From positions 74,382,727-74,446,726 of the forward strand of contig BTPG01000006.1 in assembly GCA_036245525.1 (NCBI GenBank): DNA of 64,000 bases, written 5' to 3'. The position numbers and the translations under genes were made by a program. The notes below the pieces were generated by a model. The model was not told the origin of the DNA and did no database searches. It was given only the letters and a program-made list of their open reading frames with translations. Below are positions 51,501-62,330 of this stretch, piece by piece (positions within the stretch are counted from its first letter, which is position 1; every line of letters begins with the position of its first letter). Source of the stretch: Semisulcospira habei (Eukaryota; Mollusca; Gastropoda; Semisulcospiridae).

Positions 51501-51904
51501 CAACTAACCCAAATAATACCCAAAATGAATCCAAAAGCTACTCAAATGAACCCGGGTGATACTGTCAATAGTGTGGCGTATGTGTGTGTCTGGTGTGTCC
51601 GTAGGTGTGTGTGGTGCGCGTGCGGTGGGTCTACGACCGAAGATCGAATGACAAACCAGTGAAGATCAAACGACTCGATACTATACCGGGCTGAGACTGA
51701 TCGGAACTGAGACACACTGAAAAGCATGAACCACTGATCCGTGGCCGCACCGGCCTAGTGAAAATGTCACCGGCTTTGGTCTTTTTCACCCAGTAGTGTT
51801 TTTGAACGTCTGCCGACTGTGACTGTATAGGCCCACACGGGAATAACAGTCCCGTATAAGCGGCTCGGTGTTTTTCCTCTCCGGTCTCGGCACTCCGGAG
51901 TGTT

Positions 51905-52259
51905 TCAACCTGAGTCAAAAGTCAGTCTCAGTGCCGCATTCGGTCCTCGCTTGTCCTCCATGACAGCCACCTTCAGGTCGTTTCGCCACTGGTACCTGTC
52001 CTTGGCAGACCTCTCCCCCCCCCCCCAGCCCCCCCCCCCTCCAGCCCCCCCCCCCCGGCCCCGCCCAGCCCCGGCCCCCCGCTCTCCCCCCACAGCTTCC
52101 CTCCCTCCCCTGCCCCCTTCCGGCCCCGCTGTGTCTATGGCGGTCCGGCAGCTCCTCTCTGAGATCGCGCCTGCGGACATCCTTGTCGGTAGCGAAGGTG
52201 GGGGCGTCCAATAGCTCACCATAGAGGATATCATTAATTGAAATTCTGCCGTCGTCCAC
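51905..52259 (-). pseudogene. LINE D, C-terminal fragment with G-rich expansion
   Basis: The minus strand begins HVDDGRISINDILYGELLDA and KDVRRRDLRE-like sequence, matching the conserved end of LINE C-type proteins (RMEDHRLPK..LFGEL, RYKDCLKKSL). A long G/C homopolymer tract (about 52013-52060) then disrupts it. It continues the LINE D pieces at 53150-55520 once the intervening L2 insertion is ignored. The plus-strand proline-rich frame here is an artefact of the C-runs. Confidence 0.55.
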
Positions 52260-52299
52260 GTGACTAATTATGTGGCATCAGTGCATGGCTCCAGTCATC

Positions 52300-53127
52300 T
52301 GAGTCGAAGCCTGGACTGAATGGCGAAGCCGCGACGTTGACTCGGTCAAGAACCTCGGCGTTATCCTCGATTCCTCTCTTTCCATGACCAGCTTCGTCTC
52401 CGCCACGGCCCAAGCATGTTATTTCCACCTCCGCCGCATCAGTCAGATCAGAAAATACCTCACTACCGAAGCTGCCACCAAACTCGCTGTCTCTCTCATC
52501 TTATCTCGCATCGACTACTGCAACTCTCTCCTTTCCGGCCTTCCTCACTCCACCACTCTCACTCTCCAGCGCGTCCAGAACAATGCTGCCCGCCTCGTCC
52601 TTAGAAAGAAAAAATCCGACCACATCACTCCCCTGCTCAAGCTCCTTCACTGGCTCCCCATCCCCCAAAGCATCCAATACAAGATTCTGTCTCTCTGCTA
52701 CAAATCCCTGAACAACTACGCTCCTACCTATCTCTCTAACTTACTTCACCCCTACACTCCTTCCCACTCCCTCCGCTCCGCCTCCGACCCTCTCCGCCTC
52801 CTCATCCCCCGCACCAAACTCAGCACTTTCGGCCCCCGCTCCTTCTCAGTATACGGTCCATCCACCTGGAACACTCTCCCACTCTCTCCGTCAGAAACAC
52901 TCTCTCTCCTCCTTCCAGTCCGCCCTCAAAACTCACCTCTTTCAACAGTTCTAGCACTACATCACCACACTCCCCACCCCAAGCTGACCGTCGTAATGTA
53001 TTTTCACTATTTGTGGTACGTGAATCATTGTCTAAAGCGTGCGCATGCGTGTGCGAGTTGTGAGTGCGCGCTTAGAGTTATAATTATTATAAGATAAGCG
53101 CATTATAAATACCGTAATTATTATTAT
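52300..53127 (+). mobile_element. L2/CR1-type LINE 3' portion inserted in LINE D
   Basis: The plus strand encodes DVDSVKNLGVILDSSLSM, then ATAQACYFHLRRISQIRKYL, LILSRIDYCNSLLSGLP, VQNNAARLVL, LLKLLHWLP, YKILSLCYKSLN and PSTWNTLPLS (open from 52384 to 53097). This is the end of an L2-like RT protein. The 3' UTR ends GCGCATTATAAATACCGTAA and (TTA)n. The element is truncated before the catalytic RT core and is nearly identical to 11075-11655, so the subfamily was recently active. Confidence 0.88.
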
Positions 53128-53678
53128 TATTACTTGCCGGGGATCTGGCCGGCACGGTTATTGAAGGGCTTCTGTGTTTGTGATCCCGTCCGTCCATGAG
53201 ATCCCATTTGCCTCAGACAATGCATGTGGCCAAAGGCGTTCAGTCTCTTCTCCTCCGATGCCGCATAGCAGGGCTGATCGACTAGCATGCGTACACAGAA
53301 CTTGACTTGAGACGGTGTGCCGGCTCAGTACCGGGCGGTAAACAGCAACTTTGGTGTTGATGTTTAACTGACACGAGGCATGCTGTTGCTCCACACTCTC
53401 TTTGTCACCTGGCCAGGGTGGATGATGCCTTGCCTATGCGCGTGTTGATTTCAGCATTCATTGGAGCCCAGGTATACAAACCGTGACTGTTGTACAACCC
53501 GGCGCCAGAGTGTAATCGCTGTGTAAACTCAGTGTTTGTTTGATGCTCAGGTTGAACTCCGGCTGAGCAGGCCTTCGAGAGACGGTCCGTGACTTGACGC
53601 TCCGCAGTCGGTTGTTCATCGGTGTGAGTGGGACAGAGCCGCGTCACTGATCTGCAAACAGCATGTCTTTGATGCCTG

Positions 53679-53997
53679 GTTGGTTAGTTCGGGTTTAACG
53701 TCCACAGCACCGAGGTGATCATCATGGACGGCCCTAACGGGCGGGTTATGGGGGACAGGGAAATCTATTGCCTATGGAGTACGACCTGAACACTGATCAA
53801 CTGAGGCGCACTCCAACTGTGCCACTTTGATTTACCAGGACCTTTCAACGGACATGCTATTGAACAAATCCGTTTTTCCCCCTGGATTGTGAGTCCAGCT
53901 ACAGGGGCCGAGACGGGATTCGAACCCACGACCCGGCGATTGCCTTCGCTCGGCTCCTGCTCCGACGTTTAACCGCCTGAGCTATTTCGGACTCTTA
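53679..53997 (-). mobile_element. tRNA-derived SINE with perfect 16-bp target-site duplication
   Basis: The minus strand starts GAGTCCGAAATAGCTCAGGC (box A TAGCTCAGGCGG) and has box B GGGTTCGAATCCC about 60 bases later. A ~210-bp body follows, then the tail GGACGTTAAACCCGAACTAA plus CC. ATGTCTTTGATGCCTG flanks it at 53663-53678 and 53998-54013 without mismatch. The element is complete (319 bp) and young relative to the LINE D it interrupts. Confidence 0.93.
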
Positions 53998-54477
53998 ATG
54001 TCTTTGATGCCTGCGAACCGCACCTCAGTTTATAGTGCCTCAGTTTAGGCGAGCCAGGTACCGTTGGATCTGGTGCGTAAATAGCAAAGAAGATGCCGAA
54101 TAGGGTGGGAGCCAGGACGATTCCTGTTTGACCGCGCTGCGGATGTCGAATGCCTCGGATGTTGAGCCATCATACTGTGCTTTTCATTGTTGTCGCAAAA
54201 GGACAGTGGTGGTGCTCAGAAGCTTGGGCGGGCAGGCAGAATTGGCCAAGAGTTGCGGCAAAGGCCGTCCCTGCTGACGAGGTGAAACGCCTTGGTCAGA
54301 TCTTCAAGTGACGATGAAAGGTGGCTTTTGTTTCTCTCTGCAGTTGTCTCAGATACAAAACTATATATATCGTGGAAATTTCTGCCCGCAAACCGCAATG
54401 GGATTCTGAATACACTCTGTCGGCGAGTTTCTGCAGCCTGTTCAGGACAATCTGAGGGAAGATTTTCCCCACAACGC

Positions 54478-54675
54478 TAAGCGGCATTTCCCAAATCTTG
54501 GAAGTGTTAGTAACGACTATGTACCAGTTGCAGGAGGTGGGTTGACCAGGTCATGATAATTCAAGGATAGAGCCAGAATAGCTTGGCGCATGAAGGCGCA
54601 AATCTAATCTGGCACTACCCTTGAATTATCATGGTCAATCAATCTCCTGCTGTAGGGTGTTGGGGCTAAAAGGAC
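54478..54675. mobile_element. Palindromic family P1, copy k
   Basis: GTCATGATAATTCAAGGATA, GAGCCAGAATAGCTTGGCGC and GGCGCAAATCTAATCTGGCA, CTACCCTTGAATTATCATGG face each other. Outer arms are CAGTTGCAGGAGGTGGGTTG and CAATCAATCTCCTGCTG. Terminal TTAA has been lost on both sides (GGGGCTAAAAGG at the right). It is inserted within LINE D. Confidence 0.75.
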
Positions 54676-55160
54676 GGTAGTATAGTTGCTGCATTCGCTT
54701 CTGTTGCCCTTGTGTGCCGAGTGGTACGGAGTGACGATGTTGGCATTTCAGTCTCATGTCCTGGGGTTCGGCTCCTTCCACTTAGCACTGGCACATGAGG
54801 TCGCGAAGATGCGCTAGAAGGATGCTCTTCCCACACTTGAAGATTTCAAGGGATATCCTGGAGCGGCCTTCTCTGATGACAGTCTGCCAACAGCTTTGCT
54901 CAGCTCCTCGGCAGCGGGCACAGCATCCAGTTCTTCCATCATGGGGAGACTTTCAACAGCACTGATCAAGGGCAGAGTCAGAGACAGCGTTTTACCTGGA
55001 GTATAGCTCAGAGTAGTGCTCTACCCACCTCTCCATCTGCTTGCCTCTGTCTTGGATAATCGCACACGTCGAGGTCTTGAGAGACCGCGCAGTCATGCCC
55101 TGTGTTGGTCCGATAGCCTTCTTGATGCCGCCGTACATTTCCGGAGACATCCAAGTTCTG

Positions 55161-55262
55161 AATCCCAATGCACAAAAGGCCATCGGGCCGACGTCAGCCG
55201 CCGTCGGCCCGCGCACGGCCGGCGGTCGACGTCTGCCCGATGGCCATTTGCGCATTGGGATT
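55161..55262. repeat. Palindromic family P2, copy 2
   Basis: AATCCCAATGCACAAAAGGC and GCCATTTGCGCATTGGGATT are inverted arms, and CATCGGGC(C)GACGTC/GACGTCTGCCCGATG continues the pairing toward a GC-rich centre. It is about 102 bp, inserted within LINE D. Confidence 0.8.
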
Positions 55263-55597
55263 GCTTTGCAAAGCTGAAGCCAGGAGTCATTTGCAGTCCT
55301 GCTATTCTCTGCACATTGCTCTTGGCTGTTCTCAAGATCTGCAGATTACATTTGGGTGGGATAACGTCTGTACTAAAATATGAGCAGCTCGACTTTCCAC
55401 TATGACTGAGATGAGTGTAGTGGAGCTGGCCTCGAACCAGTCCTCTTTCCGGCTTCATCTGCTTCTTGTTTATGAGAGCTGTGCTGTGAACAGTGTCTCT
55501 CGGGTGGCTCAATCTCTGCTGAGCATGACCATGGGGTGGTCCATTTCCCGCGCCTCATCTAGGGCCTTTACGATCGAAGAACAAAAGGTAGAATGTG

Positions 55598-55616
55598 TAT
55601 GTGTGTGTGTGTAGTA
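55598..55616. repeat. Short (GT)n tract
   Basis: TGTGTATGTGTGTGTGTGT; ordinary microsatellite. Confidence 0.8.
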
Positions 55617-55619
55617 TCT

Positions 55620-56175
55620 GTGGCTTTTGTATGCCTGATTTTTCGTTAGTCTACACGATACGATGACAATACACTTGGGCGGAAGAAACACATTTTATTT
55701 AATCATTGCTGCGGTTCTGAACCACTATTGTTTATTGGTCTGTGAACGCTTCAGTTCAGTTGGACCCACCTTGCCGCCACAAGGTCAAAAATGACAGACC
55801 AGCAAACGCAAATGTCTCTGGTTTATAGTGTGCTCCGCCATACGAAGTATGAACAAAAGTAAAGATGGCTGGACTGCCACTTGTAAACTACTTGAGCAAC
55901 ATAAAAATTATTAGTATGAAACTCAATTTCAAAACTTCGCTTTCTAATCGTGCACAAGATGCGGCTGGCATCTTCAGCCATGGCCGCTGTATGGCGTCAT
56001 TAAAAAAAAAAAAAAAAAACAACGTCGGCACAGTGAATGGGTGGGTAAGTGAATATGTATGTGCACATAAGCATACGTCTGGCGTGTGTGCATGGTTTAT
56101 GTGGGCATGTGTGCTAGTGTGTCCCTGGGTGGGAGGGGGGGGGGGGGGCATTCGGTCGTTACGCACCCTGTCCCT
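55620..56175. other. No recognised gene; poly-A and poly-G tracts
   Basis: An A-run at 56003-56020 and a G-run at 56135-56148. The overlapping frames here are largely created by these runs and by the adjacent (GT)n. Confidence 0.35.
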
Positions 56176-56176
56176 A

Positions 56177-56177
56177 A

Positions 56178-56250
<73 letters not shown>
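56177..56250. repeat. (GT)n microsatellite
   Basis: About 74 bp of uninterrupted GT repeat. Confidence 0.95.
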
Positions 56251-56251
<1 letters not shown>

Positions 56252-56969
56252 CTATCGGGCATATCTAGATGACACGCAAGTGACTCCCGGCAAATCAGTG
56301 ATAGCAGCAATGTACCACTTGACTCAGTGTATCATCATTTGGGTTCATTTGAGTTCATCTGGGTATCAACTTACTGAGTTATTTAGGTCAACTAAAAAGA
56401 GGATCCAGTAGCATACACTCCTCGTAAAACCGAGCAAACTTAATGATTGAGTACTAATTGCGAAGTGTATAGAGTCTACGCTAAAGGTTACAGGCATCAG
56501 CATTTCTGTGAGCACGGCGCACCGTCCTGACCGACTCCGCGCGTGCAAACTGAACGAAAACTGTACTTGATCAGCTATGAAAATGCTGGCCATGTCAGTG
56601 GCCTCCGGCTCTAGCATGTTGCTGTTTTGTATTTAAAAGATGCTTGTGCCTTTGCCTAGCTGCAGCAGTAGCCTGTAGACTGACATATTCCATGAACAAT
56701 GTACTCTCATAGACAGAAGTGATACTTTCGCTTTAGTTACTGTTTTAAAAAAGGATGAGAAACTTGAGAAAGACGAACATTATTTTCATTCAATACCTGT
56801 ACTGTTGCCGGCATGGAATTTCGATAATCCTTGGTGAACACCCCTCCGCTGAGGTGAATGGAACTGGCCGTTTTTGTCTACCGTATTGAAAATACGATGG
56901 ACTTTGAGATGGGGCTGGTCAGAGCACGTCATCCGTAGCATGCAAATGACGAACATAGGCGGGCACACA

Positions 56970-57063
56970 TCAGACTCTGACAGTGAAGTAACGATAGAAA
57001 TTACGTAGTGGTGCCTAACTCGTATGCTAACCGCGCTGTTGAACGTACACATGGCTGGAAACG

Positions 57064-57136
<73 letters not shown>

Positions 57137-57171
57137 TGCGTGCGTGGGTGCGTGCGTGCGTGTGTGCGTGA

Positions 57172-57245
<74 letters not shown>

Positions 57246-57290
57246 ACCCGCATTCGAGTCCGTAAAATGATTTTCGTCATTTCTATTTAA
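56970..57290 (+). repeat. Dispersed repeat with internal (GT)n, copy 2
   Basis: GACTCTGACAGTGAAGTAAC, TAACCGCGCTGTTGAACGTA, then two (GT)n tracts (57066-57134; 57176-57244) separated by a GTGC-rich segment, then GGACCCGCATTCGAGTCCGT. The left and right blocks match copy 3, but the internal GAGAGCCTCCGAG block is missing. Confidence 0.65.
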
Positions 57291-57501
57291 CTCATTCTAC
57301 CCCAGACACACCACAGCAAGATATGGATCGACCATGATAGTTCAAGGGTGACTGCCAGAAAAGCTTGGCGCCTATGGGCGCCAAGCTATTCTGGCAACAC
57401 CCTTGAACTATCATGGTCGATCTGTGTCCTGCACTGCACTGCAGTCTTCAGAGGGTAACGGCAAAATTTAAGGATTTCGGTGTTGGGGTAGAATGAGTTA
57501 A
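57287..57501. mobile_element. Palindromic TTAA element (family P1), complete copy e
   Basis: TTAA occurs at 57287-57290 and 57498-57501. Terminal inverted repeats are TTAACTCATTCTACCCCA. Inner arms are GATCGACCATGATAGTTCAA, GCTTGGCGCC and complement, loop TATG. It is the same subfamily as copy d. It sits between two GT-bearing repeats. Confidence 0.88.
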
Positions 57502-57529
57502 GTTAAATCCGTGCCGGCAGACCCGCTCG

Positions 57530-57615
57530 GACTCTGACAGCGAATTGAACACAGTAGAAACTACGTCTGCGCTAGGGCTAATCCGCGTTGCTGAACGTAC
57601 ACTGATTGCCGTGTC

Positions 57616-57655
<40 letters not shown>

Positions 57656-57682
57656 CGCACGTGCGCATGTGTATGCCAGTGT

Positions 57683-57757
<75 letters not shown>

Positions 57758-57950
57758 CGAGTATATCTATCTCCGGTGTTTGTGTACGTACCGGCCTGAA
57801 ATTTTAGGACTAGGCGTAATGCTTTGATCGAGATGTATTTCGGAGAGCCTCCGAGCATATTTTAATTTGGTGACTCGTTAAAGAGAAAAATTGCCGTTTA
57901 TATAAAGTCGGTTGACCCGCATTTGAGTCCCCTTTTGTTCTATTCACGTC
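57530..57950 (+). repeat. Dispersed repeat with internal (GT)n, copy 3
   Basis: GACTCTGACAGCGAATTGAA, CTAATCCGCGTTGCTGAACG, a (GT)n tract with a GCGCGC segment (57618-57754), GAGAGCCTCCGAGCATATTT and GTCGGTTGACCCGCATTTGA. The block order equals copy 1 on the opposite strand at 4270-4600. Confidence 0.7.
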
Positions 57951-58139
57951 GGAATTTTGGAAATAGCTAGCTTGGAGATGGATATTGGATGAGTTCGTAA
58001 TCCAGCGCTGTACCGCTTCACTTTATGAATGACAATTAATTAGTTTTTGCAAGTTGTGGGTCCTGTTAACTTGAAATCCAAAACAGATTCGAAGTTGTTT
58101 GATGGGGTGTTATTGTCCCGCACTGCCTGCAAGTGTTAG

Positions 58140-58198
58140 TTAATTAGTTATTTGGGTTTAACGCCGAGCAGGCAACTAAGGCATCTCACGGCGGGGCC
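58140..58198 (-). repeat. SINE 3' tail fragment
   Basis: Reading the minus strand: GCCGTGAGATGCCTTAGTTG, CCTGCTCGGCGTTAAACCCA, AATAACTAATTAACTAA. It is the same tail as at 187-240 and 22688-22745. Confidence 0.65.
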
Positions 58199-58258
58199 TG
58201 CAAGTGGATTTTGCAGTTTAGTTGTGAAAGAGACGACTTTAAAGATGAGTACTGAATG

Positions 58259-58462
58259 TTAACCTTTTTAGCTCCACGGATGCTTTTCCCAAATTTGGAA
58301 GTGTTACTGAACGACTATGCACGAGGTGGAGTGACCATGATAATTCAAGGATAGTGCCAGATTAGCTTGGCGCCTTCAGGCGCCAAGCTAATCTGGCACT
58401 ACCCTTGAATTATCATGGTCAATCAGTATCCTGCTGTAGGGTGTTGGGGTTAAATGGGTTAA
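58259..58462. mobile_element. Palindromic TTAA element (family P1), best-preserved copy l
   Basis: The 204-bp element has TTAACC at 58259 and GGTTAA ending at 58462. The inner hairpin (about 58342-58421) has arms of about 40 bp with one mismatch: ACCATGATAATTCAAGGATA, GTGCCAGATTAGCTTGGCGCC and complement, with a TTCA loop. The outer part carries TAGCTCCA/GTTGGGGTTA-type ends. Confidence 0.9.
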
Positions 58463-58469
58463 CCTTGGA

Positions 58470-59900
58470 CAGTGAAGGATAGTGCACAATAACATTGTCC
58501 TCCGATCGATAACTATCTGCAATGATGAGCTCAGCTGAGCTTTGACTTTAAGTTCATGATCGCTCAGATTAGCTGCTGCAAATGTTTATGACAACTGGCC
58601 GCAAATGACCATGTGATGTCATTACTATCCTGTATGGGTATCTCCCATAAACAGTCCAGTCATTGAGGAGTGTGTGGTCTCTAATGCGGAGAAGAGACTA
58701 GCGGCACTTCTGTCAGATTTCAAGTACTAACGGCAAGATTTCCATCATGTTTTAAAACTTTGATGTTCATGTCGTTGTTCATATTTTTTACCAGTGGTAA
58801 ACGCCGCAAAAATACATATTATGAAGTAAAAACTTCCGTCTTTTTTTCAGATTTGGTGAAGTCTGCTCATGAACAGCGTACAACTTTCAATGACCGGAAC
58901 GCCTTGTTTTTGTATTTATTTATTTATTTTTATTATTATTTTTTTTAAATAATGCCAGTGATCATAACGTGATCATAAAGCCAAGGTCAGTCACTTTGCC
59001 AGTCACAGACGAACGAAACATTTGCATTCTTCCTCATATCATTACTTTTGGATCATACTTCGTAACAGACCAGCAGGTCATGTTACATAATTATTCAAAT
59101 GAGGTAGGTGAGGCAGTGCAAGGACCGGTGTTTTTTATTATTATTTTTTTTTAATCTTCTGTCTTCTTTGGCATTTTGTACAGAGGCAGTATGCTGGAAT
59201 TTGCTTAAAATCTTTTGATAGATGAGAAGAGACATGTTTGGTGCTTTGATTCATACCAATCTTGGACTAACAAGCGGACTCTTTTTGCCCTAGTTTGAGT
59301 TGCTAAGCGGATGGTGATTTGAGGCGCATGTACCAGTTTTGGCTGCGCTTGGATGTAGGGTTGGTACAAAATCATGTTGATATTTTTAAAAAAAAATTTT
59401 TAATTTATTTTGTGTATGGCAAATGTGCAGCAAGTGGGCGGTAGTGTTGTTTAGGGGATTGAAAAATTAGAGGATGACTGGGACAGACTAAGGCTAAGGC
59501 ATTTTAACAGATGGGACTGCAGGGGAGGCCCACTGTGTGCTTTGACCAGCATACCCTTTCTTTCTTCTTTTTTTTCTTCTTATCGAGTGGAAACCTCTGT
59601 GAAGAGGCCGGATATAACCCACTGCGTCGAGGGGCAGGATTTAAAAAAAAAAGGACCGTAATTGCTAAACGGTTGGACTGAGATTTGCTAGGGTGGGGGG
59701 TGGGGGGGGGGGGGGCTTAATGTGGTAGTTTGATCTCACCTAGCCTTCAACAATGCACTTGAATGTGGGGAAGGAGTCCGTGGAGGTGGCTTCCGGCCCC
59801 AGAGTTTGATGGCGGCGGGAAAGGAGTGGAGATGGACATCAGTTCTTGGCTAAGGTACCAGCAGTGTGTTGTTGTGGCCATGGGATGCTCATGTAGAGGT
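58470..59900. other. No recognised gene
   Basis: T-rich low-complexity stretches occur near 58910-58945 and 59135-59155, with a poly-G tract at 59693-59716. No family similarity is visible in the short frames. Confidence 0.3.
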
Positions 59901-60420
59901 GCAGAGAAGGCCAGTAGGGGGCGTCAATGCGACCTTGTTTACCTGGCGTCTTTCTCTAAGAGGTCAAAGGTTGACGGCCGGCTGGCAACGAGGGCTGTGG
60001 CGCTAGATGTAGGGCTGAAGTTAAAGGTGATCCTTCGGGTAGTGCGGCGTTGGACAGCCTCGACGGAGTTGATGAGGTTATGCTGATGAGTGTTCCACAC
60101 AGGTGGGCGTACAAGGCAGTTGTAGCAGTGCCGCCGTCTGGACCTGTGCAGGACACCCTGGCCTTCACGTTTCTGGTGACTGAGGCGTTGGCCCTGTTTG
60201 CCATCGCAGTGACTGAGTGGATGGGGTGGCCCCAATGCAGGTCGCTGGACAGGCGGCTCTACACGAAGGTACTTAGCACTCCGCACTCTTGTGAGTGGCT
60301 GGCCATTAGCTGTGATTGGGTTTCTCTTTTTGGTGACGCTGAGGACAAGGCACTTCCCAGCATCAGTCAAAATCCCAATTGCCATTTTGGCTTCCCTTGT
60401 CTCCAGGGTGTGTAGGTTCT
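59900..60420 (-). pseudogene. LINE fragment, RT C-terminal part
   Basis: The minus strand reads LSVTKKRNPITANGQPLTRV, SAKYLRV, HCYNCLVRP, NLINSVEAVQRRTTRRITFN and STFDLLEKDAR with frame breaks. This order is the region after the RT catalytic block in CR1/Jockey-like LINEs. It lies head to head with the plus-strand LINE at 60420. Confidence 0.6.
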
Positions 60421-62330
60421 CTTGGAGCAAGCGGCCTTTCAGTCGGGCGACAAAACAGCATTCAGAGAGGCTAATGTCGCACTTAGGGCTGAACTTGGAA
60501 AAGCCAAGCAGAACTTTAAGGACAAAGTGGAGAGACAGTATATGTGTATGAACACCCGAGAGGCATTTAGGAACCTGAAACTGATGAGCGGTTGTCCCGA
60601 CCCCGCCAATACTCGCCACCCTACGGCTAACATGCCCGACGCAGCGGACCTCAATCAGTTCTAAGCGCGGTTCGACGTGCACGACTTCACTCTCGAGTGC
60701 ACGAAGCTCCTGGATACTGTCCCGCCCCCCATCCCCGGCGCCATCACCATCACCAAGGATGACGTGACCCGACTGTTCCAACGTACCGACGTCAGGAAGG
60801 CAGCTGGACCTGACAACGTGTCAGGTCGTCTCCTCCGGTGCTGTGCAAGCGAGCTGTCAATTGCATACCAGCTCCTCTATCAGGCATCCGTAGACTTCGG
60901 GGTTGTACCCACCCTGTGGAAGTCAAGCACCATCGTTCCTGTCCCCCCAAAAAACTCTTCTAAAGAACTGAATGACTACAGACCCGTGGCCCTCACCTCC
61001 CTACCCATGAAATCCCCTGAGAAGCTGATCCGATCAGTAAACTCGCGCCACTTATGCAGGACAAGCTGGACCCGGCTTACCAGTTTGCCTCAGTACCGGC
61101 ATGGACGTAGTGTGGAGGATGCGGTGGCCACCCTGCTGCATCTAGTCATCTGGACACTCCATGCACCTACGCACGTATGCTCTTTGTTGACTATTCCAGC
61201 GCGTTCAATACCATTCAGCGCCACAAAATGCTTGAGAAGCTGCTAGATCTACAAGTTCCATTTACCTACATCCATTGGGTGTACAGCTTTCTCAGTGACA
61301 GACCCCAACGTGTTAGAGTGGGCGACACCTTTTCCCCCAGCACCACCACCAACACGGGCGCCCCACAGGGCTGTGTGGCAAGCCCCGTAATCTACTCAAT
61401 GTACACCAACGACTGTCGCAGTAAAGTGAAACGACTCCAACTCCTTCGTCAAGTTTGCTGACGACCGATGGCAGTGGTGGCTCGACTTACCAACAGCAGC
61501 GAACCATCGATGGTAAAACTGTAGAAATTGTTGACAGTTTCAAATATTTGGGCGTGACTCTTGATTCTAAACTTACCTTTGGCCCACATGTGCAGACTCA
61601 CTGTTTTCAAAAAGTGCCAACAAAGACTGTACATACTGAGAAAACTAAGAGCTTTTAACGTGAGCCTCAAACTGCTGTCACGTATGTCAGCAGTCATTTT
61701 TTGTCATTCTGCACGATCTGTTTCTTCCCCGCCGGCATTGTCTACAGCAAACAAAAACGTGCTGCACCGCGTTACCAAGACGACCGCCAAAATCATTGGC
61801 TTATCTACCAACAGCCTCCTACAACTGACTGAGAGAGCGCTGGCTAGGAAAGCACGGCAATCATGACTGACCCAACCCACCCACTTTCTCGCATTTTGCC
61901 GGAACTCCTTCCCTCCAAAAGACGCTATCGCTGCCCGAAATGTAACAGCCGGGAACAAATTCAAACTCTCTTTCATTCCGCAGGCAATACAGTTGTTGAA
62001 CAAGTCTAAACTGTAACCCCCAGGATTGCACGTAACTTTCCAGCTGAGCACTGAGACTCACACCTACTGACCAACAGTTCCCTTTGGCGGGTGACAAACA
62101 GGGTAGCTCCAACTAGTTATGACTGGACTTGCCGGCCGTGTTTTGCCTTCAGAGGGCTGTACTGCCATAAACTACGTCTGTGAGTCCGTGCGCGTGTCTG
62201 GGCGTGCCGGCCGGTATGATGTTGTCAAAACGTACTATTATATTTTTGTCTAGTCAGAGATTTAGCCATGTTGTTTGTTTGATTTGTATATTATGTTTTT
62301 AACCTTGACCTACGCTCGGCAGGTAAAGAC
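60420..62330 (+). pseudogene. CR1-like LINE, decayed
   Basis: Plus-strand pieces in order: AFREANVALRAELGKAKQNF (60422-60664); DVRKAAGPDNVSGRLLRCCA and WKSSTIVPVPPKNS, LNDYRPVALTSL (60677-61040); FVDYSSAFNTIQRHKMLEKL, TGAPQGCVASPVIYSMYTND (61177-61461); IVDSFKYLGVTLDSKLTF (61520-61590); and a C-terminal end with KFKLSFIPQAIQLLNKS-like sequence near 61960-62010. The catalytic FADD block is deleted at about 61455 and several frameshifts are present. The 3' UTR runs to about 62330. Confidence 0.75.

Larger units (their letters stand above)
53150..55520 (-). pseudogene. LINE D: old, heavily decayed LINE of the LINE C lineage
   Basis: Recognisable minus-strand pieces, in order: YGGIKKAIGPTQGMTA ... 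MERWVEHYSELYSR (54992-55140); VVGKIFPQIVLNRLQKLADR and CGLRAEISTI...LRQLQ (54296-54480); EDLTKAFHLVSRDGL (about 54250-54310); EINTRIGKASSTLAR (about 53405-53450); and GISWTDGITNTEALQ (about 53158-53200). Stops and frameshifts are everywhere. It is interrupted by a SINE (53679-53997) and two palindromic elements (54478-54675, 55161-55262). Confidence 0.72.

Noticed and set aside
51900..52214. Plus-strand proline-rich frame of 104 codons resembling a low-complexity regulatory protein
   Set aside because: It is produced by C-homopolymer runs over a decayed LINE C terminus that reads on the minus strand.
53920..53993. tRNA gene on the minus strand
   Set aside because: The tRNA-like head belongs to a SINE with a body, tail and 16-bp target-site duplication.
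56786..57858. Long His/Thr- or Val/Cys-rich frames on both strands
   Set aside because: They are translations of (GT)n/(CA)n microsatellites and have no complexity outside the repeat.
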